12,436 nt of DNA from positions 6,492 through 18,927 of the forward strand of contig DLLX01000054.1 of assembly GCA_002479145.1 (NCBI GenBank), read 5' to 3'. Both the position numbers and the translations under genes were made by a program. The notes under the pieces were generated by a model. The model was not told the DNA's origin and searched no databases. It saw only the letters and a list, made by a program, of their open reading frames with translations. Origin of the DNA: Prevotella sp. UBA7551 (GTDB taxonomy: Bacteria > Bacteroidota > Bacteroidia > Bacteroidales > Bacteroidaceae). Shown here one piece after another: positions 1-6,710 of the stretch (its first letter is position 1; each line of letters begins with the position of its first letter).

Positions 1-1422
1 TTCTGCCTTCCTTTGATTTTTATTGGTACGAAACCATCGGTCTATGATGCCTATTCGTTTAAGTTCACTAAGGATGCGGAAATGGAAGTGGACAATGAGG
101 CGGACTATGGCGCGATGGAACGAATTGCGCTTGGCGTAAATTCACGTCGGCGTGGTGCGCCCATCCGTGTCATTTACGATAAAGATATGCCCCGCGAGAT
201 GAGGAAGCGTGTCTCCGACCGGTTGAATATGCGTGACCTGGATACCCTGTTGGCTGGTGGCCGCTATCAGAATCACCGCGACCTTATGTCATTCCCTGAC
301 TGTGGAGAGGCCAGTTTGCGCTACGAAAAATGGACGCCAGTGATGCGTCCGGAGTTTCTCGGCGAGGAGTCAGTTCTCGATCAGATTCGCAAGAAAGACC
401 TCTTCATTCACGTTCCTTACCATTCCTTCGATGCTTACATCCGCTTATTGCGTGAGGCGGCGTTGCGTCCGAGCGTGAAGGAAATCAAGACCACACTCTA
501 TCGTCTGGCCAAAGACTCGAAAGTTGTGAAGGCTTTGATCTGCGCTGCACGCAATGGCAAGAAGGTTACGGCAGTAGTTGAACTGATGGCGCGGTTTGAT
601 GAGGAGAGCAATATCAAGTGGAGTAAGCGTATGCAGGAAGAAGGTGTGAATGTCATCTTTGGCGTTGAGGGATTGAAAGTCCACTCAAAACTTTTGCACA
701 TTAAAACAAGTAAGGGTGACATCGCTTGTGTTGGAACAGGCAATTTCCATGAGGGCAACGCGCGTGTGTATACCGATTATCTGATGATGACCGCTCGTCG
801 GGGCATCGTTTCAGAGGTGGAGAAGGTGTTTGCCTTCATCAACCGACCCTTCACCCCACCACGCTTCAGAGAGCTGATGGTGTCTCCCAACTCCATGAAG
901 ACCCGCGTTCTTCGCTTGTTTGACAACGAAATTAAAAACGCTCAAGCAGGGCGACCCGCATGGGTTAAGCTGAAAATCAACCATATAACGGACCCCGACG
1001 TTGTTGATAAAATGTATGCAGCCTCGCGTGCGGGAGTGAAAATCGATGCGCTTGTGCGTGGCAACTGTTCACTTGTACCTGGGGTGGCAGGAGTGAGCGA
1101 AAATATTCATGTGGTGGGGATTATCGATCGATATTTGGAACATTCTCGCATCCTTATCTTTTGCAACAATGAACGGCCACGTTACTTCATTGGTTCGGCT
1201 GACTGGATGCCGCGAAACTTAATCAATCGCATAGAAGTCATGGCGCCAGTTTATGATGATGGCATGAAGCGCGACCTTCTCCGCACGGTGGAATATGGTC
1301 TGCGCGACACCACCAATGGCCGCCTTGTCGATGGAAAGGGTACGGACAACATACAGCCTGTGCCGGAAGGAGAACGCCCATTCCGTTCGCAGGAGGAACT
1401 TCACAAAGCCTATACATTATGA
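1..1422 (+). CDS. ppk1: Polyphosphate kinase 1, 3' part (5' end outside window)
   Basis: This gene makes PPK1, which reversibly transfers the gamma-phosphate of ATP onto inorganic polyphosphate. The reading frame is open to the left edge (residues F-C-L-P precede the first TTG), so 473 codons are the C-terminal two thirds of a protein usually near 690 residues; the N domain and part of the middle (head) domain are missing only because of the window edge. Both phospholipase-D-like C-terminal domains are present. The phosphohistidine motif LKVHSKL puts the catalytic His at bases 682-684 (fragment residue 228, E. coli His435), and YLEHSR puts the second conserved His at 1141-1143 (residue 381, E. 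coli His592). LYRLAKDS and ARFDEE carry the conserved Mg/ATP-site arginines, and SADWMPRN is also typical. The stop overlaps the next start in ATGA, indicating an operon with the Ppx/GppA gene. Family assignment is firm. Confidence 0.95.
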   Translation, partial: FCLPLIFIGTKPSVYDAYSFKFTKDAEMEVDNEADYGAMERIALGVNSRRRGAPIRVIYDKDMPREMRKRVSDRLNMRDLDTLLAGGRYQNHRDLMSFPDCGEASLRYEKWTPVMRPEFLGEESVLDQIRKKDLFIHVPYHSFDAYIRLLREAALRPSVKEIKTTLYRLAKDSKVVKALICAARNGKKVTAVVELMARFDEESNIKWSKRMQEEGVNVIFGVEGLKVHSKLLHIKTSKGDIACVGTGNFHEGNARVYTDYLMMTARRGIVSEVEKVFAFINRPFTPPRFRELMVSPNSMKTRVLRLFDNEIKNAQAGRPAWVKLKINHITDPDVVDKMYAASRAGVKIDALVRGNCSLVPGVAGVSENIHVVGIIDRYLEHSRILIFCNNERPRYFIGSADWMPRNLINRIEVMAPVYDDGMKRDLLRTVEYGLRDTTNGRLVDGKGTDNIQPVPEGERPFRSQEELHKAYTL

Positions 1423-2336
1423 ATATAGCAGCTATAGATATTGGATCAAATGCCGCCCGTCTGCTCATCAAAAGCTTTGATACCGACGAGATGGGCGGAA
1501 CGCGCATTCGGAAGCGGCTTTTCATCCGTATTCCGTTGCGTCTGGGAAAGGACGTTTTCACCTTGGGGAAAATATCCAAGGAGCGTCAGCGAATGATGCT
1601 TCACATGATGAAGGGCTTCCGTCAGTTTATGTTGCTCTATGAGGTGGAGCACTTTCGGGCCTGTGCCACATCGGCTATGCGCGATGCCGAGAACGGAAAG
1701 AAAATCATGCAGCGCATTGAAAAGGAAGCCAACATCCCGCTTGAGATCGTTTCTGGAGCGGAAGAGGCTCGGCTTTTGTGCAACAACCTTGTGGAATATA
1801 CCGATAGTGGGGTGGGCAACTTCGCCTACGTCGATGTGGGTGGCGGCTCCACGGAGATTTCTCTCCTTCACGACGGTATCCTTGCCGAGAGCCATTCATT
1901 TAACATAGGTACACTCCGAACGTTGGGTAGGGGGGTGAATGCTGAGGAAAAGGCAGCTATGCGACGTATGCTTGAAGAGTATGCCGCTGAATTTCCTGGG
2001 ACAAAAATAATCGGTTCTGGTGGCAACATCAACCGTCTTTTCCGCTTGGCGCACATTAAGAATGGTTTGCGTGAGTTGCCAGTAGAGCGATTGCGAGAGT
2101 TGTATTCCGCCCTTCTCCCGCTCTCTGTCGAGCAGCGGATGGAGCAGTTCAAGCTCAAGGAGGATCGGGCTGATGTGATTGTTCCCGCTGCTGAGATATT
2201 CCTTTTGGTGGCAGAGTCATTAGGGAGCGACAGCATCATTGTGCCCAACATATCACTTGCCGACTCCATTGTGGATGGTGTATGGCGTGGAGTGCAGGAA
2301 AAAGGTAAATCGTCAAAGGCGTCCCAGTCCCGCTAA
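1419..2336 (+). CDS. Exopolyphosphatase, Ppx/GppA family (short form)
   Basis: This is a 305-residue member of the Ppx/GppA phosphatases, an ASKHA-fold family that removes terminal phosphates from polyphosphate or from pppGpp. Visible motifs are the N-terminal phosphate loop AIDIGSNAARLL (residues 5-16), ATSAMRDA (83-90), SGAEEAR (112-118, holding the catalytic glutamate equivalent to E. coli Ppx Glu121), DVGGGSTE (139-146) and GSGGNINRL (199-207). The protein ends after the second ASKHA domain, so the HD-like C-terminal domains of E. coli Ppx and GppA (about 500 residues) are absent; short forms are common outside Proteobacteria. The ATG lies inside the ppk1 stop (ATGA), with no ribosome site of its own, so translation is probably coupled. 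Pairing with ppk1 favours polyphosphate as substrate, but pppGpp cannot be excluded from sequence. Confidence 0.93.
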   Translation: MNIAAIDIGSNAARLLIKSFDTDEMGGTRIRKRLFIRIPLRLGKDVFTLGKISKERQRMMLHMMKGFRQFMLLYEVEHFRACATSAMRDAENGKKIMQRIEKEANIPLEIVSGAEEARLLCNNLVEYTDSGVGNFAYVDVGGGSTEISLLHDGILAESHSFNIGTLRTLGRGVNAEEKAAMRRMLEEYAAEFPGTKIIGSGGNINRLFRLAHIKNGLRELPVERLRELYSALLPLSVEQRMEQFKLKEDRADVIVPAAEIFLLVAESLGSDSIIVPNISLADSIVDGVWRGVQEKGKSSKASQSR

Positions 2337-2349
2337 ATAAGGCGGTTTT
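2330..2349 (+). terminator. Weak terminator-like hairpin at ppx 3' end
   Basis: CCGC (2330-2333) can pair with GCGG (2342-2345) across an 8-nt loop, followed by TTTT. The stem is only 4 bp and overlaps the stop codon of the Ppx gene, so it is a marginal candidate. It is the only candidate seen in the 20-bp gap between the convergent ppx and topB genes. Confidence 0.22.
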
Positions 2350-2356
2350 AGGGAAG

Positions 2357-4426
2357 CTACTCTTGGGTAAAAGGTCGTCTGAAACGGCAACCCTCGCGCC
2401 AGCGGGAGCATCCATAGGCGGTTTTTCCCTTGATGATGGTTCCCTTTCCGCACAATGGGCAAGGTTGTCCCACGAGGGAGGCATCTCCTTGGTTCGTCTT
2501 GGCGGATGATTCTTTTGAGCTTGGTCTTTCCTTATTTTTCTTTTCGGCTGCCTTTCCTTTGGCTGAGGCTTTTTTTCTGGTCGTTTTTTTCACATCCTCA
2601 TCGGTCGTGACAGCAATGTGGCGGTTGCTGTTGTCGGCCAACACGTCATGCACAATCTGTCCCACTTGTTGTTTCAGTTCGTTGATAAACTGCCCTGCAT
2701 CATACTTTTTCCGCTCTATGTCGCGCAGTTTCTTCTCCCAAATTCCCGTCAGTTCACAGCTGGTGAGCAGCTTCTCGTGGATAGTCTCTATCAGCTGAAT
2801 GCCCGTGGGAGTGGCCATAAGATTCTTCCGTTGCCGCCTGATATAGTGCCGTTTGAACAAAGTCTCGATGATACCAGCCCTTGACGATGGCCTACCAATG
2901 CCATTTTCCTTCATTGCGGCCCTCAGTTCCTCGTCGTCAACAAACTTTCCCGCTGTCTCCATGGCGCGCAAGAGTGTGGCTTCTGTGTAAAACTTAGGAG
3001 GTGTGGTCTGTTTCTCGGTCAGTGTAGGCTCGTGAGGTCCAGTCTCTCCTTTGACGAAAGTGGGAAGCACCTTCTCCTCATTTTCTTTCTTTTCCTTACC
3101 TTCTTCCACATCATTGTCGAGCGCATAGACCACGCGCCAGCCTGGATTGATAATTTCCTTTCCCGTGGCTTTGAACTCCACCTTGCCTACTTTGCCCATC
3201 ACGGTTGTTGCCGCAAATTGGCAGTCGGGATAAAAAGCGTTGATGAATCGGCGTGCGATGAGGTCATAGACGTGACGCTCATTGTCGGAAAGCCCCTGCG
3301 GGATGACTCCTGTGGGGATGATGGCATGGTGGTCGGTCACCTTTGAGGAGTCGAATACGCGTTTAGATTTGCGGAGTTTCGCCTGGCCAAGTGGTTTGAT
3401 TAGTTCGGCGTAGGGGGCATTGCCAGCCACTTTCACTTGGAAAACGCCATTTAGTATCTGTGGGCACTGGGCGTATATGTCGTCGCTAAGGTATTGTGTG
3501 TCGACGCGGGGATAGGTAGTCAGCTTGTGTTCGTAGAGCGATTGGATGAGGTTGAGTGTCATCTCCGCAGAGAAACCAAACTTTTTGTTACAGTCCACCT
3601 GTAGCGATGTGAGGTCATAGAGCTGCCGGGGTGATTCCGTACCTTTTTTCTTCTGCACACTGGTGATCTCGAAAGGTAGTCCGGCGAGCGACGCGAATGC
3701 GGACTCTCCCTCTTCTTTGTTCATGAACTTGCCCTTGGTGGCAAGAAAGAGGGTGTCACGATAGCGGGTCGAGAGCACCCAGTAGGGTACTGGAACAAAT
3801 TCGTCAATTTCCTTTTGCCTTCTCACAATCAGTGCGAGAGTTGGAGTCTGTACGCGTCCGATGGACAGTACTTGACGGTTTTGACCATACTTTAGAGTGT
3901 ACAGGCGGGTGGCATTCATCCCCAAGAGCCAGTCGCCAATGGCCCGGGAAAGTCCAGCGAGGTACAGCGTCTCATACTGCTGCTGCTCCTTCAGGTTCTG
4001 AAATCCCTCGCGGATGGCCTCGTCGGTCATCGAGGAAATCCACAACCGTTTCACGGGACAGTGCACACCAGCCTTTTGCATCACCCATCTCTGAATCAGT
4101 TCTCCTTCCTGGCCAGCATCACCGCAGTTGATAATCTCATCGGCTTGGGCATACAATTTCTCGATAATGGTAAATTGCTGCTTGGTTCTCTCGTCATCAA
4201 TGAGCTTGATTCCAAACCTTTGAGGCACCATCGGTAGTGCGGCGAGACTCCAACGCTTCCACATTGGCGAGTAGTCATCGGGTTCTTTCAGCTCACAAAG
4301 ATGTCCGAAGGTCCAGGTCACTTGGTAGCCATTGCCCTCCATGTAGCCTTGGTGCGAATGCGTGGCTCCCAATATTCGCGCGATGTCGCGTCCCACGGAT
4401 GGTTTCTCGGCGATGCAAACAATCAT
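2357..4426 (-). CDS. topB: DNA topoisomerase III (type IA)
   Basis: The gene makes a 689-residue type IA topoisomerase that breaks and rejoins one DNA strand and decatenates replication or recombination intermediates. The N-terminal Toprim domain has AEKPS with Glu7 and the acidic motif GDAGQEGE (102-109); the usual DxD is DAG, as in Firmicutes-type TopB. LSIGRVQTPTLAL (187-199) is the conserved domain-interface motif, and the catalytic tyrosine is Tyr305 in TTYPRVDT. After the toroidal core comes a Lys/Ser-rich linker (about 610-645) and one C-terminal zinc finger with Cys656, Cys659, Cys673 and Cys680 (CPLC...C...C), likely for single-strand DNA binding. The start ATG follows a purine-rich stretch and sits about 50 nt after a -7 promoter box. 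It converges on ppx. TopB paralogues also occur on Bacteroidales conjugative elements, but no mobility genes are adjacent, so this is probably the chromosomal housekeeping copy. Confidence 0.96.
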   Translation of the reverse strand: MIVCIAEKPSVGRDIARILGATHSHQGYMEGNGYQVTWTFGHLCELKEPDDYSPMWKRWSLAALPMVPQRFGIKLIDDERTKQQFTIIEKLYAQADEIINCGDAGQEGELIQRWVMQKAGVHCPVKRLWISSMTDEAIREGFQNLKEQQQYETLYLAGLSRAIGDWLLGMNATRLYTLKYGQNRQVLSIGRVQTPTLALIVRRQKEIDEFVPVPYWVLSTRYRDTLFLATKGKFMNKEEGESAFASLAGLPFEITSVQKKKGTESPRQLYDLTSLQVDCNKKFGFSAEMTLNLIQSLYEHKLTTYPRVDTQYLSDDIYAQCPQILNGVFQVKVAGNAPYAELIKPLGQAKLRKSKRVFDSSKVTDHHAIIPTGVIPQGLSDNERHVYDLIARRFINAFYPDCQFAATTVMGKVGKVEFKATGKEIINPGWRVVYALDNDVEEGKEKKENEEKVLPTFVKGETGPHEPTLTEKQTTPPKFYTEATLLRAMETAGKFVDDEELRAAMKENGIGRPSSRAGIIETLFKRHYIRRQRKNLMATPTGIQLIETIHEKLLTSCELTGIWEKKLRDIERKKYDAGQFINELKQQVGQIVHDVLADNSNRHIAVTTDEDVKKTTRKKASAKGKAAEKKNKERPSSKESSAKTNQGDASLVGQPCPLCGKGTIIKGKTAYGCSRWREGCRFRRPFTQE

Positions 4427-4478
4427 CTTTCTCTATCGTTTTCTTTGCTATTTTGCCCTGCATAGGGGCGTTTTTGAT

Positions 4479-4487
4479 GCAAAGATA
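4479..4487 (-). promoter_or_regulatory. -7 promoter element for topB
   Basis: Read on the minus strand this is TATCTTTGC, matching the Bacteroidetes primary-sigma -7 consensus TAnnTTTG. Transcription would begin near 4472, leaving a leader of about 45 nt before the topB ATG. No TTTG is found at the standard 19-nt spacing upstream, where the opposite promoter's box lies instead. Confidence 0.6.
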
Positions 4488-4509
4488 CCGATTTTCTGCA
4501 GAAAATGGC

Positions 4510-4518
4510 TACCTTTGC
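4510..4518 (+). promoter_or_regulatory. -7 promoter element for the nucleotidyltransferase operon
   Basis: TACCTTTGC matches the Bacteroidetes -7 consensus TAnnTTTG. The expected start of transcription is near 4525, about 30 nt before the ATG at 4556. The box overlaps an upstream in-frame ATG (4505), which argues that the upstream ATG is not the translation start. A -33 TTTG at normal spacing is not seen. Confidence 0.6.
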
Positions 4519-4555
4519 GGGACTGTTTTTGGTTATGGTGCAAAAGAAAGAGAGA

Positions 4556-5293
4556 ATGAAATTTGCGATTATCGCTGCTGGCGAAGGTTCTCGCTTAGCC
4601 AAGGAAGGCGTCCTGTCGCCCAAGCCGCTTGTCGAGGTGGCGGGAAAAAAGCTCATCGATCGTCTGCTGGGTGTGTTCCAGTCTGTCGGCGCCGCGGCTT
4701 TGTGGGTGGTCTGCAACGATCTCCGTCCCGAAGTGGCCGAGCACCTACAGCAGATTATGCGGCATGGTTTGGATGGATGTCAGCTCCCTTTGCACTATAT
4801 TGTGCGGACCACACCCAGCTCCATGCACAGCTTTGCAGCCTTGGCGCCCCATCTTGAGGATGGTCCTTTCGTGCTCACTACAGTCGACACCATCTTCCGC
4901 CCCGAGGAGTTTGTGCGCTATGTAGAGGACTTTTCAGCAGCCATAGCCCAGGGATATGATGGGCTGATGGGTGTGACGGATTTCATTGATGATGAGCGCC
5001 CATTGTATGTCAGCGTGGGTGATGGCGACATCATCACGGGGTTCTATGACACCTATGCCGATGGCCTGAGCCTCATCTCGGGCGGTATTTATGGCCTGAC
5101 GCCACGTGCACTTCCCGTTCTCCACCGCTGCTTGGAGCAAGGAAGCAGCAGGATGCGCAACTTCCAGCGTGCTATGGTTGCCGAAGGTCTCCGCCTGAAG
5201 GCATGGCGATTCTCCAAAGTGTTGGACATAGACCATGCCACAGACATCGCCAAGGCGGAGAAATTCCTTGAAGGGTGTACGCCATGCGAGTAG
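4556..5293 (+). CDS. Nucleotidyltransferase (NTP-transferase/GT-A fold), substrate unknown
   Basis: This predicts a 245-residue soluble protein of the NTP_transferase family, which joins a nucleotide to a sugar-phosphate or similar phosphate. It starts with the nucleotide-binding signature AIIAAGEGSRL (GxGxR at residues 9-13) followed by SPKPLVEVAGK, with the conserved Lys23. Asp111 in TTVDT is placed as the metal-binding acid, and the C-terminal DIDHATDIAKAEKFL fits the closing segment of sugar nucleotidyltransferases. The start at 4556 is chosen because the earlier in-frame ATG (4505) lies within the promoter box, and because GAAAGAGAGA precedes 4556. Its last 10 nt overlap the next gene, an ATP-grasp-like protein, so both probably work in one pathway. 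Which nucleotide and which phosphate it uses cannot be read; MurU-, inositol-phosphate- or sugar-phosphate-type activity are all possible. Confidence 0.85.
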   Translation: MKFAIIAAGEGSRLAKEGVLSPKPLVEVAGKKLIDRLLGVFQSVGAAALWVVCNDLRPEVAEHLQQIMRHGLDGCQLPLHYIVRTTPSSMHSFAALAPHLEDGPFVLTTVDTIFRPEEFVRYVEDFSAAIAQGYDGLMGVTDFIDDERPLYVSVGDGDIITGFYDTYADGLSLISGGIYGLTPRALPVLHRCLEQGSSRMRNFQRAMVAEGLRLKAWRFSKVLDIDHATDIAKAEKFLEGCTPCE

Positions 5294-6075
5294 TGGGCGT
5301 GCAGCGAGCGTTGCGCTTTTCGCCCAACAGCGTGGAAAAAGACCTTGCCATCCTGCGTGCCGTTGTCGAGCCGATGCGTGGCAAAATTGTGTCGGAGGAA
5401 AACGCAGCGTTGCCCAATGTGCTCGACGGAGCCTCCTTGGTGCTTTCGATGGCGCGTACGCCGTGGGCATTATCCTGCTTGGACACTGCTGTGCAAGATG
5501 GTGTGAGGGTGATCAATCCACCAGAGGGTGTGCGTCGCTGCGCACGCGTCATGCTCCGGCGGCTCGCTCTGGCGGCCTCCGTTCCCGTTCCGCCCGCTGA
5601 TGGTGACGTGGGGTATTGGTTGAAGCGGGGTGACGCAGCTGCACAAAGCAAAGACGACGTGGTGTTTTGCGCTGACCATGATGCGCTTGACCGCGCCCTG
5701 TCCGAATTTCATTCGCGTGGCATTATCGAATATATTGTTCAGGCGCATCAGCTTGGTGACCTCGTAAAGTTTTATGGGGTGCTTGACACGGGCTTTTTCC
5801 GCTACTTCTATCCTGGTGATGATGGCCAAACGAAGTTTGGCGATGAGACGCGCAATGGCATGCCACACCATTACGCTTTCTCTGTGTCAGCACTTCAGTC
5901 TGCCGCAGAGCGTCTTGCCTCTTCTGCTCGTTGCCCAGTTTATGGAGGCGATGCCATCGTCAGTTCTAAAGGAACTTTTGTGCTTATCGACTTCAACGAT
6001 TGGCCCAGTTTCTCCCGTTGCCGCATGGAAGCTGCCGAGGCCATCCGTCAGTTAGTTTTGGCAGGTGGTTGTTGA
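5284..6075 (+). CDS. ATP-grasp-like protein, function unknown
   Basis: The predicted product has 263 residues. The start ATG at 5284 is preferred over the GTG at 5275 because AAGGG (5271-5275) sits 8 nt before it; it overlaps the upstream stop by 10 nt. The C-terminal half resembles the ATP-grasp fold: EYIVQAHQLGDLVKFYG (149-165) fits the strand that follows the ATP-binding lysine region, and FVLIDFNDWPSFSRCR (232-247) fits the metal-binding end, with Asp236 and Asn238 as likely Mg ligands. INPPEGVRRCARV before it resembles the pre-ATP-grasp linker in which a bound-substrate domain leads into the ATP fold. ATP-grasp enzymes form amide-like bonds via acyl phosphates or act as kinases (RimK, Ddl and ITPK types); I cannot tell which applies here. 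There is no signal peptide, so it should be cytoplasmic. Confidence 0.7.
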   Translation: MRVVGVQRALRFSPNSVEKDLAILRAVVEPMRGKIVSEENAALPNVLDGASLVLSMARTPWALSCLDTAVQDGVRVINPPEGVRRCARVMLRRLALAASVPVPPADGDVGYWLKRGDAAAQSKDDVVFCADHDALDRALSEFHSRGIIEYIVQAHQLGDLVKFYGVLDTGFFRYFYPGDDGQTKFGDETRNGMPHHYAFSVSALQSAAERLASSARCPVYGGDAIVSSKGTFVLIDFNDWPSFSRCRMEAAEAIRQLVLAGGC

Positions 6076-6526
6076 AGGGCTGCTGAAAACATATACTGAT
6101 GAAGATGACGACCTCGTGGTAGGTGGGTAGGGTCTTGTTTGGGATGTACCTTGCGGAAGAAAACAAATAAATAAGTTTCTGCTTGGTTTGTTGTCTCGTA
6201 ACCTATTGAAAATCAATGTGTTGAAATATGGCCTAAATGACCTTGCAATATAGGCTAAAAAGCGTTCTAATAGGGGCTTTATCATGCGATGATTTAGCTG
6301 GTATGGCGAGGCAATACCAGCCCTTTTGTAAATCGATTCAGAACAGCGTGTTTTGCGGCTAAAACCTTTATATTTATCCGTTGGTTTTATTCAGTCCCGC
6401 CAAGACAACTTAGATGTTGGTTGGGCAAAGGTGAAAAATGATAGATAAAAACATCATCTCGTTTATCATCAGACTTTGTTTAGTATTAATTAACACAATG
6501 GAGGCTTCTAAAATAAACTAAAAACG
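6076..6526. other. Non-coding AT-richer spacer, possible dispersed repeat
   Basis: About 450 bp without a convincing gene. A 77-codon frame on the minus strand (6052-6285) has no family resemblance. GC content drops sharply against the gene before it. The stretch 6200-6290 has an interrupted, self-similar look reminiscent of intergenic repeats I associate with Prevotella genomes; this is a memory-based guess. A hairpin at 6297-6321 lies inside. Confidence 0.4.
6297..6327 (+). terminator. Possible intrinsic terminator of the nucleotidyltransferase/ATP-grasp operon
   Basis: GCTGGTAT (6297-6304) pairs perfectly with ATACCAGC (6314-6321) across a 9-nt loop, followed by CC and TTTT. It is about 220 bp after the ATP-grasp stop, which is far for a terminator, so it may instead be part of a repeat element. 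Confidence 0.45.
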
Positions 6527-6535
6527 TAAATTTGC
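6527..6535 (+). promoter_or_regulatory. -7 promoter element for the lipoprotein protease gene
   Basis: TAAATTTGC fits TAnnTTTG. With transcription starting near 6542 the mRNA leader would be about 170 nt, longer than those of the other genes here. No good -33 TTTG is seen. Confidence 0.5.
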
Positions 6536-6576
6536 ACTCTCAATCAATTAACTGTCCTTTTGTACAGCAGTGCATG

Positions 6577-6606
6577 ATGCATGGGGTAGCCACTTCCCCA
6601 TTGCAT
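6577..6606 (+). promoter_or_regulatory. Leader hairpin upstream of the protease gene
   Basis: ATGCATGGGG (6577-6586) pairs with CCCCAT-T-GCAT (6596-6606), giving a 10-bp stem with one bulged T and a 9-nt loop. It lies inside the predicted 5' leader, about 105 nt before the start codon. No T-run follows, so it is not an obvious terminator; it may stabilise the mRNA or be regulatory. Confidence 0.4.
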
Positions 6607-6710
6607 GACATAGCTGACTTGAGCGAGTACTTCTTTCTGTGCCGATGATGCGCAAAATGTAGAATAAAGAGTGCCTTTGAAAACATAAATGTGTCAAAAT
6701 GTTAGAACCT

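Larger units (their letters stand above)
4479..4518. repeat. 40-bp near-palindrome spanning both divergent promoters
   Basis: The centre lies between 4498 and 4499. The core ATTTTCTGCAGAAAAT (4491-4506) is a perfect 16-bp palindrome, and the symmetry continues to both ends with 17 of 20 base pairs matching (mismatches at 4485/4512, 4488/4509 and 4490/4507). The outer arms are the two -7 boxes, so the promoters for topB and for the nucleotidyltransferase operon are related by dyad symmetry. It may be an operator for a dimeric regulator, a symmetric bidirectional promoter, or both. Confidence 0.75.

Noticed and set aside
1..1422. Truncated ppk1 as a pseudogene
   Set aside because: The frame stays open to the window edge and all visible catalytic motifs are intact; the truncation is the window boundary.
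4111..4119. Missing second Asp in the TopB Toprim DxD motif as a sign of inactivity
   Set aside because: GDAGQEGE keeps Asp103 and Glu107, and DAG-type motifs are normal in Firmicutes- and Bacteroidetes-type TopB.
4505..4555. 17-codon N-terminal extension of the nucleotidyltransferase
   Set aside because: It covers the -7 promoter box and palindrome; the family normally begins just before the GxGxR loop.
6052..6285. 77-codon minus-strand frame in the spacer after the ATP-grasp gene
   Set aside because: Low-complexity Ser/Thr/Pro composition, no promoter or ribosome site, overlap with the ATP-grasp 3' end.
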